The position numbers and the translations under genes were made by a program. A DNA stretch of 64,000 nucleotides from Prostheceraeus crozeri (taxonomy: Eukaryota > Platyhelminthes > Polycladida > Euryleptidae): NCBI GenBank assembly GCA_907163375.1, contig CAJQUW010016879.1, forward strand, positions 930,001 through 994,000. The letters are read 5' to 3'. Every line of letters starts with the position of its first letter. Positions within the stretch are counted from its first letter, which is position 1. Under the pieces are notes generated by a model. It did not search any database. It was given only the letters and a program-made list of their open reading frames with translations, and had not been told where the DNA came from. Below are positions 23,173-35,149 of the stretch, piece after piece.

Positions 23173-24366
23173 CATGATGTAATGTAAGCTTAGGTTTGAT
23201 TTTACTTGATGAAGAATTGGTTGCTTAGTGTTATGACAGCGAATCTCAAAGCAGCAAACGGTAAAAGGCGAATATAAGAAGCATCGAAATTTCAAAATAG
23301 CGCACAATGCAATGCTCGAGTGTTGTGGAGAACTAATTACATACTCTTTTTTTAATATTTCATCTTAACATTTTATTAAGGTTATGTTTCCTTTAGTCTA
23401 CATGTAGTTGTTGAATTTTTACACAAATGATTTTCCTTTAAGGGAACAGTAATGCAAAAATTGTACCCTTAAAATAATCCTGTTGCAAAATGAAGTAGGA
23501 TCGACATGGTCAATAACTAGGTTAAGTGAACCAAAAATCAAAAGTCAGTAAAAGAGGAAGTTTGAAAAACACAAACTGGTCAATAATCGATCTGTTATAA
23601 AAGCAAAGAAATAAAGACAACGTCGTCATGCTATTAAAAAGAAACATTTCGAAATAGAATTAAGTTTACGGTAAACTACGTTATGGTAGTTTTATCGAAA
23701 AAGGGTGTCATGTCTCAGGAATCATTAAAGAATTAAGAGCGGAATTAGAACCCAGCCAGAACAAGAACGTTTATTGTACGTTAATTAAACGCGCTTTTCG
23801 TACTTTAGCGAACTGCAGACGAACCTAAGCAGAACGTTCAAACGGCTACTATCTACGATCGTTTGTGGTATGTTCTCGAACATTCAAAAATCAAACGTTC
23901 GAGCAGCGAACGTTTCCTTAAAGAATTCTTTATGCCCAGGTGTTACAAGAACTAAAACAAGAACCAGAAAACGATAACAGGAAACTGATCAGCATATATT
24001 GAGGAAAACAAAATCTCGTGGGACACAAATCGTTCATATAATCATATCATAACAAAAATTACGCATTTATTTTGATCTAATGGTTTCTAACAAATTATTA
24101 CGATTAAGAATATTTTCCGCAGATACCTGAAACACTCTTGCCGACATGTAGGATGTGCACATAATGGCGAAATGTAAGAAGTAACAAGAAAATCACAAAA
24201 AATTACATTGAACATAAAAGATCGAGATACGAGTATGCCTAAGAGTATAGGGCCTACTACTTTCCTAAAATATTTTCATGATTGCATCGCTGCTTCACTG
24301 AATAGCCGCTGATTTCAACTTATGGTGAAACTGGAATTACGATAGCCATATAACATCAATGGTAGG
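23173..24366. other. Non-coding stretch
   Basis: No coding frame or paired terminal repeats seen. Near 23820-23910 GAACG/CGTTC words recur in both orientations (GAACGTTC-like), a weak local inverted structure only. Confidence 0.45.
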
Positions 24367-25232
24367 CTAATCAGATGCATCAGAATCTAGGCTGTCAGAT
24401 TGAAGCATGTCACTACGTCTTTTCTTTGAAAAAATTGCACTGTTATCTTCAGAGCCCATAATTTGGCTAACTGTGGTGGGGTGGTTTTTGCGATATTCTG
24501 CAGCAGATTTCCTTGTGTGCATCGTCTTCAGAACTTCGGAGATGTGTCTTTTTACTGTTGGCTGGTCCGCTTTCGTCACTTCGTTGACCGCAAGAATCAC
24601 TGCTTTTGTCAAATATGGCAGTGTCAGTGAAGCTAAGTTTGTTCGAACCCGCCATCCCATGACCTGAGTAAAACTGCCATATTGCTGATGGCGCCATAGC
24701 ATACAGACACGATCTTACTGAGCTACTCACAGTTCTTCTGGTTTCATCCGGTATCATTGATGTTAAGGCATTGGCTAAGGCATTTCGACGTCGGATGCTG
24801 TGTACATCATCGCCTTGAAGCATGTTGTGTCTCTCCTTTAGCTAAAAATAAAATTAAGTAGTCTATGATGAAAAGACTTCTAATCGTAAGTACACTTAAG
24901 GTTTGATTGACATTTTACAGTTTGACTGCTAATGACAAAGAACAGAAAGAATTAAGAAGGGCTCATAAATATCATAGAAATTACAAATTTGTAGAAATTA
25001 CGAGTATACATCACACACAGCCTCCGTCTGCTCCGTTTAGGTCGTCACCGAATGTAAATAACTAATAATAAATTCATTCATTGAAAATCTTTGGTTTTCA
25101 AGTTATTGTCCACTCATCTGGAAATTGAGATTCAAAAAATCATTGCGATTTCTTATTTCAACCTACATACCATAGTGCCACATAATGTACTCTCCACGGA
25201 GGCAGCATGATGTGTCATTAATTATATACTAC

Positions 25233-25952
25233 CAGGGATGGTCCGATGTGACAAAATGTGACAATTTAGGAATCTCGAAAAAACCTGACGAAATGTGACA
25301 AAATGAAATTCTACTGAGTATTTGTCGACATTGGGCCGGGTCTACTTACATCTGATGACATTATGAATTAATTTCTTCAAACTTTGACATATTTCAGATA
25401 AGATGGACCCTTACAGATAAATGAGATGACCTTATTTTGTTGAATGTTCTTTGAGAATGTATCTATGATTTTTATGAATATGTAGATAAATGAAAATAGG
25501 CCTTGGGTATAGGCGTACCATATTGTTGTTATTCCAATTTTTGTAAATATAGATACGTTGTGAATTACTCTACTGTTGATATCAGCCTTTTGATCATGTA
25601 CACTAGTTGGGATGGGATTGTGTACTACCTTTGATGTACACAATACGCAGGTACTAATCTTAATGATATGAAATTCAGTACAGAGGTTAAGTGAAAAGAG
25701 CTTTTCCGTCGCTGTAGCATTTAGACCGTAGAATGAGTCGATCGATGTCTATATTTTAAGCTCCAGGTACCAAATACCAGAGATGAAGAAATAAAGGAAT
25801 AGGCTTGCGCTGTGGAACTGCATTGCGCGCCTAGGATGTACGTATTTTCACATGTCAAAATTGAATTTTGGTATGTGACAAAATGTGACAATTTGTCATT
25901 TCCGAAATGTGACAAAATGTGACACAAGCCCTGAAGTTGCGGACCATCCCTG
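25233..25952. mobile_element. Non-autonomous element with CAGGGATGGTCCG ends and 6-bp duplication
   Basis: Terminal inverted repeats CAGGGATGGTCCG start at 25233 and, inward, at 25952. Both subterminal regions carry repeated ATGTGACAAAATGTGACA words. The flanks are TACTAC at 25227-25232 and 25953-25958; the eight-base flanks do not match, so the duplication is 6 bp. The 720-bp interior codes nothing. It sits in the intron of the DUF4806-like gene. Confidence 0.82.
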
Positions 25953-26235
25953 TACTACTTACAATGATCACATCCTGTCTTTCGAAATTGATGACACTAG
26001 TAACGCGTCACTTCACTTTTATAAAACGAGAATTTTCAACATCAACTCACCACGTCGACAGATGAAGTCACTGGAAAACCCAAATCTTGTAAGCAACAAA
26101 TCTTATTAACCCATTAACGCCCAAATTTTTTTACTCGTCATATTGTGTTGAAAATCTCAGAAATCTACTTTAAGGACTATGCTAAAGTGATGTTAAAGTT
26201 TCAATATGATAGCATTTTTAGTTTCGTCGGTATCG

Positions 26236-26257
26236 ACACGCAGGATTTCCTGCGTGT
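26236..26257. repeat. Left subterminal palindrome of piggyBac #2
   Basis: A perfect 10+2+10 palindrome with half-site ACACGCAGGA and a TT centre. The right end has a matching 9+2+9 palindrome at 34691-34710 with half-site TACGCAGGA. The same core at both ends suggests a transposase-recognition site. Confidence 0.7.
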
Positions 26258-26395
26258 GGGCAGATACGCAAAATGATTAGTTCATATAAGGGAACTTACG
26301 AGTATAAAAGCAAACTGCTAGTGTAGTATGTGTATGATATCCCAGGAAACAAGGAGGCAGAAAACACATCTTATTCAAGTGCATACACAGTATAT

Positions 26396-26418
26396 TGTGT
26401 GTGTGTGTGTGTGTGTGT
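26396..26418. repeat. (GT)n microsatellite
   Basis: A simple dinucleotide run inside the 3' non-coding part of piggyBac #2. Confidence 0.9.
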
Positions 26419-28608
26419 ATACATGCACAGTGGGCACAACGTATAGGCAATATGCAATATTTCATGAAACTATGCACTGAACCAAATCATAACAGTCAAA
26501 TTTCTGTTAATCATGTCACTATCGACGATGGTAAATTTTAAAACACGAAATGTGCAGGGCAGTATCACATTTTTCACATCTTATCTTGGTCCTTCTTCTG
26601 CAAATTGGGCAGACACCATTGAGTATATTTGAGTCGATCGGCCAGTGATCACGGCCATCACGCCTGACAACATCGGCAGCAGATGAAATGATGGAACTGC
26701 GCCCTCTTCTATGTGTTGTTCCGTGGCAACGAATCAGTTGGGAGGAAACTGAGCGTAGGAATTCAAGCAAAGGCCTTTCAGATATATATACAGTCTCCAT
26801 GCATTTATCGCTGAAGCGTTGAGAAAGTAAACAAACAAAGGCCACCAGGGATATATAGAGGTAGGGGATTGATAACTCCTTTACGCTCTTACCAAGTGTA
26901 GGGTTAAAATTAAATATTTTCAAAACTATAATGAAAGCTTAAATTTGTGTTTATGTATATCTACATTTTGAAGTGAGAACTGCCAAATACAATCGAAAGC
27001 TCGTTTTATTGAAATAATCTTAATTTTGACAAAAAATATCAGCTTATTTTAATATGAACCAGTAATTTTTCTGAGCTTTCGCTCATTTTTTTCAGGTTCT
27101 TTTTCAGTATTCATTCGTTTTAACTCGTTTTTTGCAAAACAGTTGAATGCGCATATTACAATCGGTTCGAAACATAGGTGCCCGGAGGTACATTTCTGTT
27201 GAATCAATGAATTCATTTCTGATGTATCAGACGAAACAATCTGAGATAAAATACACAGAAATAGTTTACGCGGGTATAAAGACGATAAAAACTTCATGCG
27301 AATACTTTCATGACTAATCAAAAATTCATAGCACATCACTGCGAACGATGTGACAGTGAAACAGAAATCCGTCGGCTTGCATAAGCCACCTCGGTCAGCC
27401 ATCTCGAATAATTGCTCAATACTTTCTGGTAAATTGCAGGATTCTTCGTCTTGTAAGACTAACAGTAATTTGCAATTATCACAATGTCTCCGGCGACTAA
27501 TGCTTCTGCCTATATATCCGGCAACAAAAAAGGAGATGTTTGCATCATTCACCGAAACGTCATCCAAGGATAAAGTTTTCATTTCATCAATAAAATCTGA
27601 ACAAAGATCATTCGATAGTGTAGCGTAATCATCAACACTCAAAGATGATCGGTCATCTAGATGAGATGCTTGGAAGATCATGTTTTTCTGTCAAAACTCG
27701 AATTTTCTTTTCTGCTTGTAGGAGTTGCTTGATGGACATGTAGAAGTTTCCGCCATTAAGCTGACGGTACCAACCGAACCTACCTTCAATTGGGTCCGAG
27801 GAAAATTTTCCAGTTAAGACGTAATCAAAATCGTGATGCTCCAATAAATGATATGCTAGTAATTCCATTGCTGTCATCGATTGTATGCAGGCAAGAAATG
27901 TCTCTGAGGTTAAACCAGTCATTTTAGATGATTTCCAGGTTTTGAAGACTTGTATTGCTTGCTTCAGAAACAATACCGGGACATCCTGTCTCGATCGAAT
28001 TGGTTTGCAATGATCATTAAGCTTTCGAGCACCTGAAATGCAATTGATGTAACTGTAGAAGTACAGGTATATATTTAAACAAAGGACATTTTGCATTTGT
28101 GAATACACAAAGAGCTGGGAATGAAGTAGTCTATTGAATGATAGGAGTTAAATGTTTCTGTTAGCTAGCATATGCACATGTATAGGCATTTTCCTACATG
28201 TTCACTGTTTGCCTGTAAACTGTGAAACAAAGGTAATTTAATCGCGAAAAAATTAGCTGTATTCAACGAACAAACTTACATGTAGATAGATGGCATTTCA
28301 GTCCAGATATAGTAGCCATATTTATGTTACGCGTATATTGTGAATCTTATCTAAGTGATTTGGCAAGAGTATGCATATTGATCAAAATTATGAACAGCTT
28401 TTTCAAAAACATAATAACATAAAAAATAACTACCGGTAAGTTTCAAAATAATGTTTACTGGTTTTCTCTTCTCTGATGATCATTTGCGAAGTTAGATGAG
28501 AAACAGATTTTCAAGAGCAGACAAAGTTTATTGGATAATTTAAGCTTAAAGTTGAAATGGGGTCCGACTTAATCCGACCCACCCTATGTTATTATGAACA
28601 CATTTTAT

Positions 28609-28779
28609 GTATGAAAAAGCCACACTCAAATTAAGTTACGATGTGTATTGAAAAAGTAAATAAAAATAAATCTACAGGACGTTTCGGACGCAGCTGACGT
28701 CCGAAACGTCCTGTAGATTTATTTTTATTTACTTTTTCAATACACATCGTAACTTAATTTGAGTGTCGCTTTTTCATAC
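28609..28779. repeat. Near-perfect 171-bp palindrome in a P #2 intron
   Basis: Two arms of about 83 bp (28609-28691 and 28697-28779) are reverse complements with few mismatches, around a centre near CAGCTG. The middle of the arms carries ACAGGACGTTTCGGACG. It lies in the intron between exons 3 and 4 of the P #2 transposase and would form a long hairpin in the pre-mRNA. It may be a small foldback MITE, but target duplications are not evident. Confidence 0.85.
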
Positions 28780-29301
28780 ATATCTGCAACAAGGAGTTCA
28801 GTTCCTGATTTTGGTTTTCATAAACACATTTTGCCTACCTTTTGTTGGGGATTTCACTGACTTGATTTTCCACACTGTAGTGATGAAATCAATATACTTT
28901 GCAGTTTGACTCCAGTCCTGGTTAACAGTATTTGCATAGAAGAATAGTCCTCTGGCAGTGGACTCACTGAATATGCCTAAAAAAGAAATGTTTTGCATTA
29001 GGAAATGTAATCATATGTGTTGTAGCCTACATGTTACATACAGTCCATGCTCCATGTTATAATCATAAAAAAATTGCTATAAATTGTATATTGAGTACCG
29101 GTATTGCACTAAATGAAAGTAAGGAGTTCAGTTGATAGTTGAAGCGCATGAAAGTGGAAAATCCAATCACTCATATAATATGTGTTGAATTGTAAATCAA
29201 AAAATTGATATGATATTTGCATAATAATGAAATGGAATCTATGCTAACTTGTAGGTATGTCTCGTAGTCAGGGATTGTAAATAATTGCATGATGTATATA
29301 T

Positions 29302-29304
<3 letters not shown>

Positions 29305-29350
<46 letters not shown>
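29305..29350. repeat. (AT)n microsatellite
   Basis: A pure AT run in the intron after exon 2 of the P #2 transposase. Confidence 0.95.
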
Positions 29351-29354
<4 letters not shown>

Positions 29355-29967
29355 AATCAATTTTCATCGATCAATTAATTTAAGACTTGAAATTTATTAA
29401 TCAATAATATTTTATGAATATTTTCAATAACTTACTTAAGGCATGTTGTGGAGATGTCCTTGCTATGCTGTGAGGATTCAGTGATTTGCGTTTAAGGGAA
29501 TAGGCTACCTTCAAAGGTTTATTCTCCTCATGAGCATGTAACTGCCTCAAATGTTTGAAGTAAGCTGTACATTCCCCTCCAAAGAGTTCCGGAAAGTTTG
29601 AAGCGGGAGGTTCCATTTTACTTTTGTTGATCCAGTTGTTAAATAAATTTTTAAAGTTATGGGTAAAGTCAAATAACAAAAACAACTTCTCATTATCTCT
29701 GAACGGATGCTCAATGTATGGCTTGATGGTTCCTCCACAAAGCTCAATAAAGAGCGATCTAAAAACAAATTGTAATCATAAGGAAAAAGTATTTCTTCAT
29801 TTGCAACCATAATGCATGCTTTGTTATTAGTTAGGCTTATATAAAATTACAGTAAAACGTATTGAATAATCTCTCAATACATCAATTAAGGTAAGGTAAA
29901 TTATCATTATATCATAATCAAGCAGTCCTACGGAGCATTCATTTTATGTCAATATACCGTGTATCAA

Positions 29968-29970
<3 letters not shown>

Positions 29971-30019
<49 letters not shown>
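29971..30019. repeat. (TA)n microsatellite
   Basis: A pure TA run in the first intron of the P #2 transposase, about 650 bases from the other AT run. Confidence 0.95.
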
Positions 30020-30022
<3 letters not shown>

Positions 30023-33000
30023 CAGCGAATAGTATTGTCTCTTATACTTCGTTTAAGAGATGATATGAATGCAATGCACAAAAAATTTGATTTGTCCCTT
30101 AGGAGTTATTTATAGTAAAGAGTTATTTATATATAAAGAGTTATATGTATCGTACAATTTAGAGATGCATCATAATACCTTGTATGTAGTGTAGTGTAAA
30201 ATAATGTAATAATATTCTTGTCAATATATATAATCGGTATAATGTAATGTAAATAATAATCATCTCACCTGTTCACGACATGATTGTCAACAGAAACTGC
30301 AACTATGAATAGAAGTTCATGAAGTTTCTTCATAACCTTTTCGAACCAATAACGCAGCTGTTGTGTCGTTAAAGTTGTAATCGGGATCAGACAGACCACT
30401 TCCTTATATTTAGTGAGAATTGATTGCACCATAAAAGTCAACACTGTTTTTGCTCGTTCACCAGTTTCTGTAAGACCGATGTATCTCCCATTTTCATATT
30501 CTATTCTATTAGCAGTATACACTTCGTCGATTAGTAGAGTCATCATCTTTTCTCTTTCATTCAAAGAGGCACACGTAGCCCTAATAAAATCAATGTCGAT
30601 TTCTCCTAGTTCTACTGATGCGGCTTTTGATAGCTGGCGAATTCTGCTCATTGATGGGAGCACAAAAAAATCCGATAATCTTTTGTACAAGGAAGTACTA
30701 GTCATTTTCCACATGAATGACAGGGTTATCATGTTAGACGAATATCGACGGGCATTGGGATTTACTTGAGACAATCTTATCTGCTCACTAAAGAATTGAA
30801 CAATATGAAGCAACTTCGACGTTTCTGAGTCCATATCTTCAGACTCCAAGAGAAGTGTTTCAAGTCGATCGATGGAATATTGCAAGGAAAGTAAAAACAT
30901 ATTCATTGCGGTCTCATGTGAGACTTCATTATTGACCAGAGATTTGCACAATGCAAGCACATTTGAAATTTGATCCAAAGATCGAATTCTATTATTATCA
31001 ATTATGTGAGCAAATGTTTTTCCTGCAATGGGCGAGTTATCAATAAATGCACTAACCTCCATCGTTTGGTTCACAGAGACCGAAGATAAAATTCGAGGTC
31101 GAAAGTTTGACTGGTCGTCAGTTATTGGTATCGGTATATAAGCAAAAACAACAGTCGGAGATTTTCTGATTAATACGAATTCAGATGGCAACGAAACTTC
31201 GGAAATTTTATCACAAAATTCATCGTATGTTTCAACGCTACTCTCCGTCAAAAGATCGTTATTTAATTCTTCAATGCGTGAATTGTCAAGTAGAAGTCGT
31301 ACTGATGACGTCGATGAATGGGTTGGTCTGGTGGTTTCGGGTGGTTTTGATAGATACAGAGGTAAAGCAGGGAAAATTCGAGGAACTGCACCGGGTCGTA
31401 CTCTAGGTGTTCGCAAATCTTTTGTATCTCTCCGTTTATCTAGCGACGTAAATGTTATATCCTCGGCGTAAAAATGCTTTGAGCACACTCTTGTTGAGTT
31501 GGTCACTATTAGATTTTGTCTTGGTATTTGTTTAAGCCAAAGATCACGCTGTTGTTCATCAGTTGGGAATCTGAAGAAGGACACCGGAGACTGTGGAGAA
31601 TCTTCATTCTTTAGCGGTTTGTAGCCGCTACGGCACTTCGGGACACAACACGTGTACACCATCGAAGAACGACGAATGCTAGTGATATTGCACTGAAGTT
31701 GTGAGCGGAAATGATATTGACTGCAGCTGTGTGTGACTGAAGCAATGTCTCACCGAAGTAATACAATCAGCATTCGATCGATCGATGGTTGATGTGCGCA
31801 CGCGGTTATTGAGGCTGTGTGTCCCCGCTGATCTAAGACAGACATCGCCACGCACGCACACACGAAGTACACATTGTAAAGACTACGGTACATAGTGACG
31901 AAATCTATTTGATTCCCAAATTACAGCACACCAGAATTTTAACCCTACACTTGGTAAGGTCAGTGCTAACAGCAGATGTAGTTATCAATCCCCTACCTCT
32001 ATATATCCCTGAAAGGCCACCACCACTTTTTTGACCGAATGCGAACTTTGTAGTTATTGAAACTTTGATCGAAAAGATCAACACCGCCCATGTATTGATT
32101 GTAAGCTTGTTGTGGACCGGGCATTTCAACATGGACAGCTCGACGATGTACAGATGAGTATCGCCTCACTTTGGTCACTGGGTGTAAAGGAACATAGTTA
32201 GTCACAGTAGTGACTGGTCGGTTATCATTCCATCGCACCAGGAGCATATCCTTTGTTTTGCAGGAAAGGTATTCACCTCTGTCGGTTTTTGCGAAGGCCT
32301 TTTTATCTGGAACAGGCGCATTTCCTAGATATTTGTCTTGAATTGTTCCAATTGCGCCAACGCCCATTTCCGCCAGCCTCTCAATTAGTGAAAAGGTCGT
32401 GAAATAGTTGTCAAAGTGCACTTTGACTCCGGACCGAACTTGAGATTTCTGGAGTAGGCCGATGACAACTTTTCCTCCATGGCCAAGGCCGTAATCATCG
32501 AGTTTTGTCTTCTTGCCACAATATAGTTTGGTATGGATTAGACGACCACTTGAAGTAGCCAGATTCCATGCTTTATATCCTGACCGAATCGGCGTTCCTT
32601 GTATTCGCTGTTTGCATCCATGATGACCAAAATACTCGATCATGGTCTCGTCAATCGAAACATTCGTGTCGATAGGAGCAATTTTTGAGCGGGAATTGAG
32701 GATGTCAAATATCGGACGAACTTTATAGAGAGGGTCATCATCTATCTGCATGTTATTGGCGAAGTGCAGATTTTTCATTATCTCATCAAATCGATTTCGA
32801 GAGATCGCTTGAGAAATGAGATTACAGTGTACATCCATGTCTTCAGACCAATGCATTCGTCTATCTGGAAGCCTATGGTAGCCAGATAATAGACATGTAC
32901 CTAGAAAAATATGGAGTTCATCAGAATCCAAGCTAAGCTGTCGATGGTTCTGTGTTGCGTGTAAGTTGCTTTCCTGGATTACCAATTTATAGAAATCATC

Positions 33001-34690
33001 CGTGACCTACGCGTTGAAGGCATCAACTGGACTGTTTATTCCTGATCTAATCGCATGATACTCAGTAAGATCCTCTGCTTCGACGCTAGTGGTAAAAGCA
33101 GGCGAGAATATAGTATGCTTCTGCACTTGGGACCATTTTCTGTCATGCTTCCTCCTTGGGACCTTCTCAGAAGTAGGGTTGCGACTAGAAGTTGCAACAT
33201 CGTCAACCACATCGGGATCATCGTCATCTTGAATATCATCTGCATTCTGATCGTCATCACATTTGCCATCAGAGGTGGTCACTTGGACAGAGCATTCTGA
33301 TCTCAATAGACGTCCTGGAAGGTGGCTCAGCTGAGATTCGAAATCATCGTCATTGTCAGAATCTTGGTCGGACAGAGTTTGTGGATTTTCAATTGGTGGA
33401 ACCATTGTTATCCGAACGTCTTCGATGTTTTCATTCTCAATATCCGCTGTCAAAAACTCGATCGCTCCATCCACTGTAAGCCTGGAATGAAGAGGGCATC
33501 ATATTACTTGCCAGTTTGCAGTAGCGTGGACTTTCATAATAAATACGTTTCGCAAATAGCTATATCAGCGTAAGCTTATGTAGCTTGGAGGCTACGTCGT
33601 CTGCCTCAGTGTACCAGGGCAATTAGTTTAATTTCGCTTTGTGCATTCTTCTTGCGAAAACTTTTTGCGCGCGTCTCTATTGCAAATACGAAAACGATGT
33701 TTGACAGAACACACGATGGCATCAAATGGTAAACAACACAACAAAATTGCGAATTGTGATAAAAAATTGCAAAGAGAGTATTGGAACGAATATTCAAATT
33801 TGTTACAGATTTTACTTTGCTTGATATTTTGAAGAACAAAGCGAAGTGCAGAATAGAAGTAGGCGGGGCCCTTGCATCGTACATGCCTGCTTGAGATAGG
33901 CTGATGTGTGTTTGAAATTATGAATATTGTATAGCCAAGTAAGTTTACACTATGCAAGAATGCTCAACACATTGTTCATGTGTAGAGAGCCCTAGAAAAG
34001 TATGCATGGCCAACCGTGAGTTTCGACCCATTGCTAAAAATGTATAGTAGCATTACATGTATTTGAATGCATCACCAATTTTACTTACTTCTTCTTCCGC
34101 CTTGATACCATGTCGAATTGCAAAATATTGCCGCATGAATCGATATCACGTGTTCAAATTCGATATCATGAATTCAAATTCGTTGTCACTAAAACAAAAA
34201 ATTTTATTCACAAATCAGCGTAGGGTTATCACTACTCCATGACCGAGACTATGCAGAAAATATCCATGATGGAATCTTATTTATGCTCAAGTTATCTTTT
34301 CAGAATCATTTCTCATCAATTGAGCACGTATGCTGCACGTATCTGCCCACACGCAGGAAATGCTGCTTTGGTACTAAACTTAGTCCTGTGTCAATACCAT
34401 GGTTGTAAGTTATGCGCAAGGTAATTTATTCGTATAAGGGACATACAAACAAATCATCGATGTAAAGTTTATGTACAAATTGGATGACTACTGTGCTCTA
34501 TAGAAAGTTTTATAGCGCTATATATTTTTCCTCATGGATGCATGGATTGAAATAGATGTATGTAATCAACAACAATCGTGAAATCTACAAGGTGATGTAT
34601 ATAATTGCTTCCAACTGACATCGCAACAACACCAACTAGAAAAAACTACATTTAGAAATAAATTATAGTAACTGGACTACATTTTCTCTG

Positions 34691-34710
34691 TACGCAGGAA
34701 ATCCTGCGTA
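34691..34710. repeat. Right subterminal palindrome of piggyBac #2
   Basis: A perfect 9+2+9 palindrome with half-site TACGCAGGA, 14 bases inside the right terminus. It is the counterpart of the palindrome at 26236-26257, which lies about 125 bases inside the left terminus, so spacing is asymmetric as in known piggyBac ends. Confidence 0.7.
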
Positions 34711-35149
34711 TGGGCGTTAATGGGTTAACTTGAAGGCGTATCTCAGGTTTAGGACTTGACATCTTTTCTATCGCCATAGTATGCGGCTTACCGGAGTCCT
34801 CAAGGAAAGTCTCTTCCAGAATGCCAGACGATAACTTCGACCGATCACGGAGAAGTTGATCTACCTTGCTTTCTATCGATATTTGCTTCTCTGCCATTTC
34901 GTTTAGCAAAATGCTGAACATGATCAATCTGAGGTATCTGAATGTCCTCCTTTGATGCACGAGATTTGAAATTCCGAAATTCCTGCTGTGACAAGCGATG
35001 TTTGGGAGATATTGTACCCAGGTGAGATGGACACATTGCATCCTGCCGCGATAAACGATATTTGACAGGCTGGGAAGTTGAGCAGTACCGAGTTTGGGAA
35101 GAGTCGCGAGATTGCCAAATGGTTTTCAACTCATAGGTCACATCTAAAA

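Larger units (their letters stand above)
27049..31662 (-). pseudogene. Four-exon P/THAP9-like transposase, one frameshift
   Basis: Exon 1 (31662-30269) has a THAP domain (CCVPKCRSG, W at about residue 43, CSKHF). It continues with RRYSSNMITLSFMWK, then the catalytic MTLLIDEVYTANRI, and ends LFIVAVSVDNHVVN at a GTGAGA donor. Exon 2 (29758-29436) has IELCGGTIKPYIEHP and LLFDFTHNFKNLFNNW, the inserted GTP-binding-type domain. Exon 3 (28976-28839) reads IFSESTARGLFFYANTVNQ. Exon 4 (28032-27049) has FDYVLTGKFSSDPIEGRF, GWYRQLNGGNFYMS, and after a frameshift near 27680 HCDNCKLLL and DRGGLCKPTDFCF. All four junctions have GT/AG borders and keep phase by hand translation. Total coding length is about 946 codons, close to THAP9-like proteins. 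The single frameshift is the only disabling change seen. Confidence 0.88.
26846..32011 (-). mobile_element. THAP/P-like element #2, nearly complete
   Basis: Both ends begin CAGGGATATATAGAGGTAGG and match for 32 bases. After a spacer of different length (about 10 and 21 bases) a further 24-base block starting CTTACCAAGTGTAGGG recurs at both ends, like the internal inverted repeats of P elements. The flanks are AAAGGCCAC at 26837-26845 and 32012-32020, a 9-bp duplication. It carries a four-exon THAP transposase gene on the minus strand and sits in the KWWWP motif of piggyBac #2. Its ends differ from P #1, so two P-like lineages are present. Confidence 0.9.
26519..33474 (-). pseudogene. piggyBac #2 transposase, split by P #2
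   Basis: The N-terminal acidic region starts at 33474. A single in-frame TAG at 33007-33009 follows DAFNA, and the same frame continues VTDDFYKLVIQESNLHA. Then come NVSIDETMIEYFGHHGCK (first Asp), VHFDNYFTTFSLIERLAE (second Asp) and YMGGVDLFDQSFNNY (third Asp). The frame meets P #2 within KKWWWPF at about 32020 and resumes below 26837 (FVYFLNASAINAW). After a frameshift near 26780 it ends in a cysteine-rich domain (CPICRRRTKIRCEKCDTALH, SCFKIYH). The lesions are one stop, one frameshift and the insertion. Confidence 0.88.
26110..34724 (-). mobile_element. piggyBac element #2, hosting a P-like element
   Basis: The ends read CCCATTAACGCCCA on both sides, with TTAA outside at 26106-26109 and 34725-34728. 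Near each end is a perfect palindrome around CGCAGGAWWTCCTGCG (26236-26257 and 34691-34710), probably a transposase-binding site. It inserted into a coding exon of the DUF4806-like gene. Without P #2 it is about 3.4 kb. Confidence 0.92.
24367..35149 (-). pseudogene. DUF4806-like gene remnant split by piggyBac #2
   Basis: Exon A begins at 35149 after a TTTTTTAG acceptor. It contains a helical stretch (SIESKVDQLLRDRS, after a frameshift near 34910) and reaches the TTAA at 34725 in RLQVN. It resumes at 26109 on the other side of piggyBac #2 with KICCLQDLGFPVTSSVDV and ends at 26051 in a GTGAGT donor. Exon B (24841-24367) follows a TTTTTAG acceptor in the same phase with LKERHNMLQGDD, then NALANALTSMIPDETRR, SSSVRSCLYAMAPSAIWQFY, a frameshift near 24650-24700, and a helical tail. 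The order, an FPV/LPV start, a conserved helix, then a W-x-F-Y region, resembles DUF4806. The family call is tentative. The exon structure and the disruption are well supported. It may be a host gene or an older transposon's accessory gene. Confidence 0.6.
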
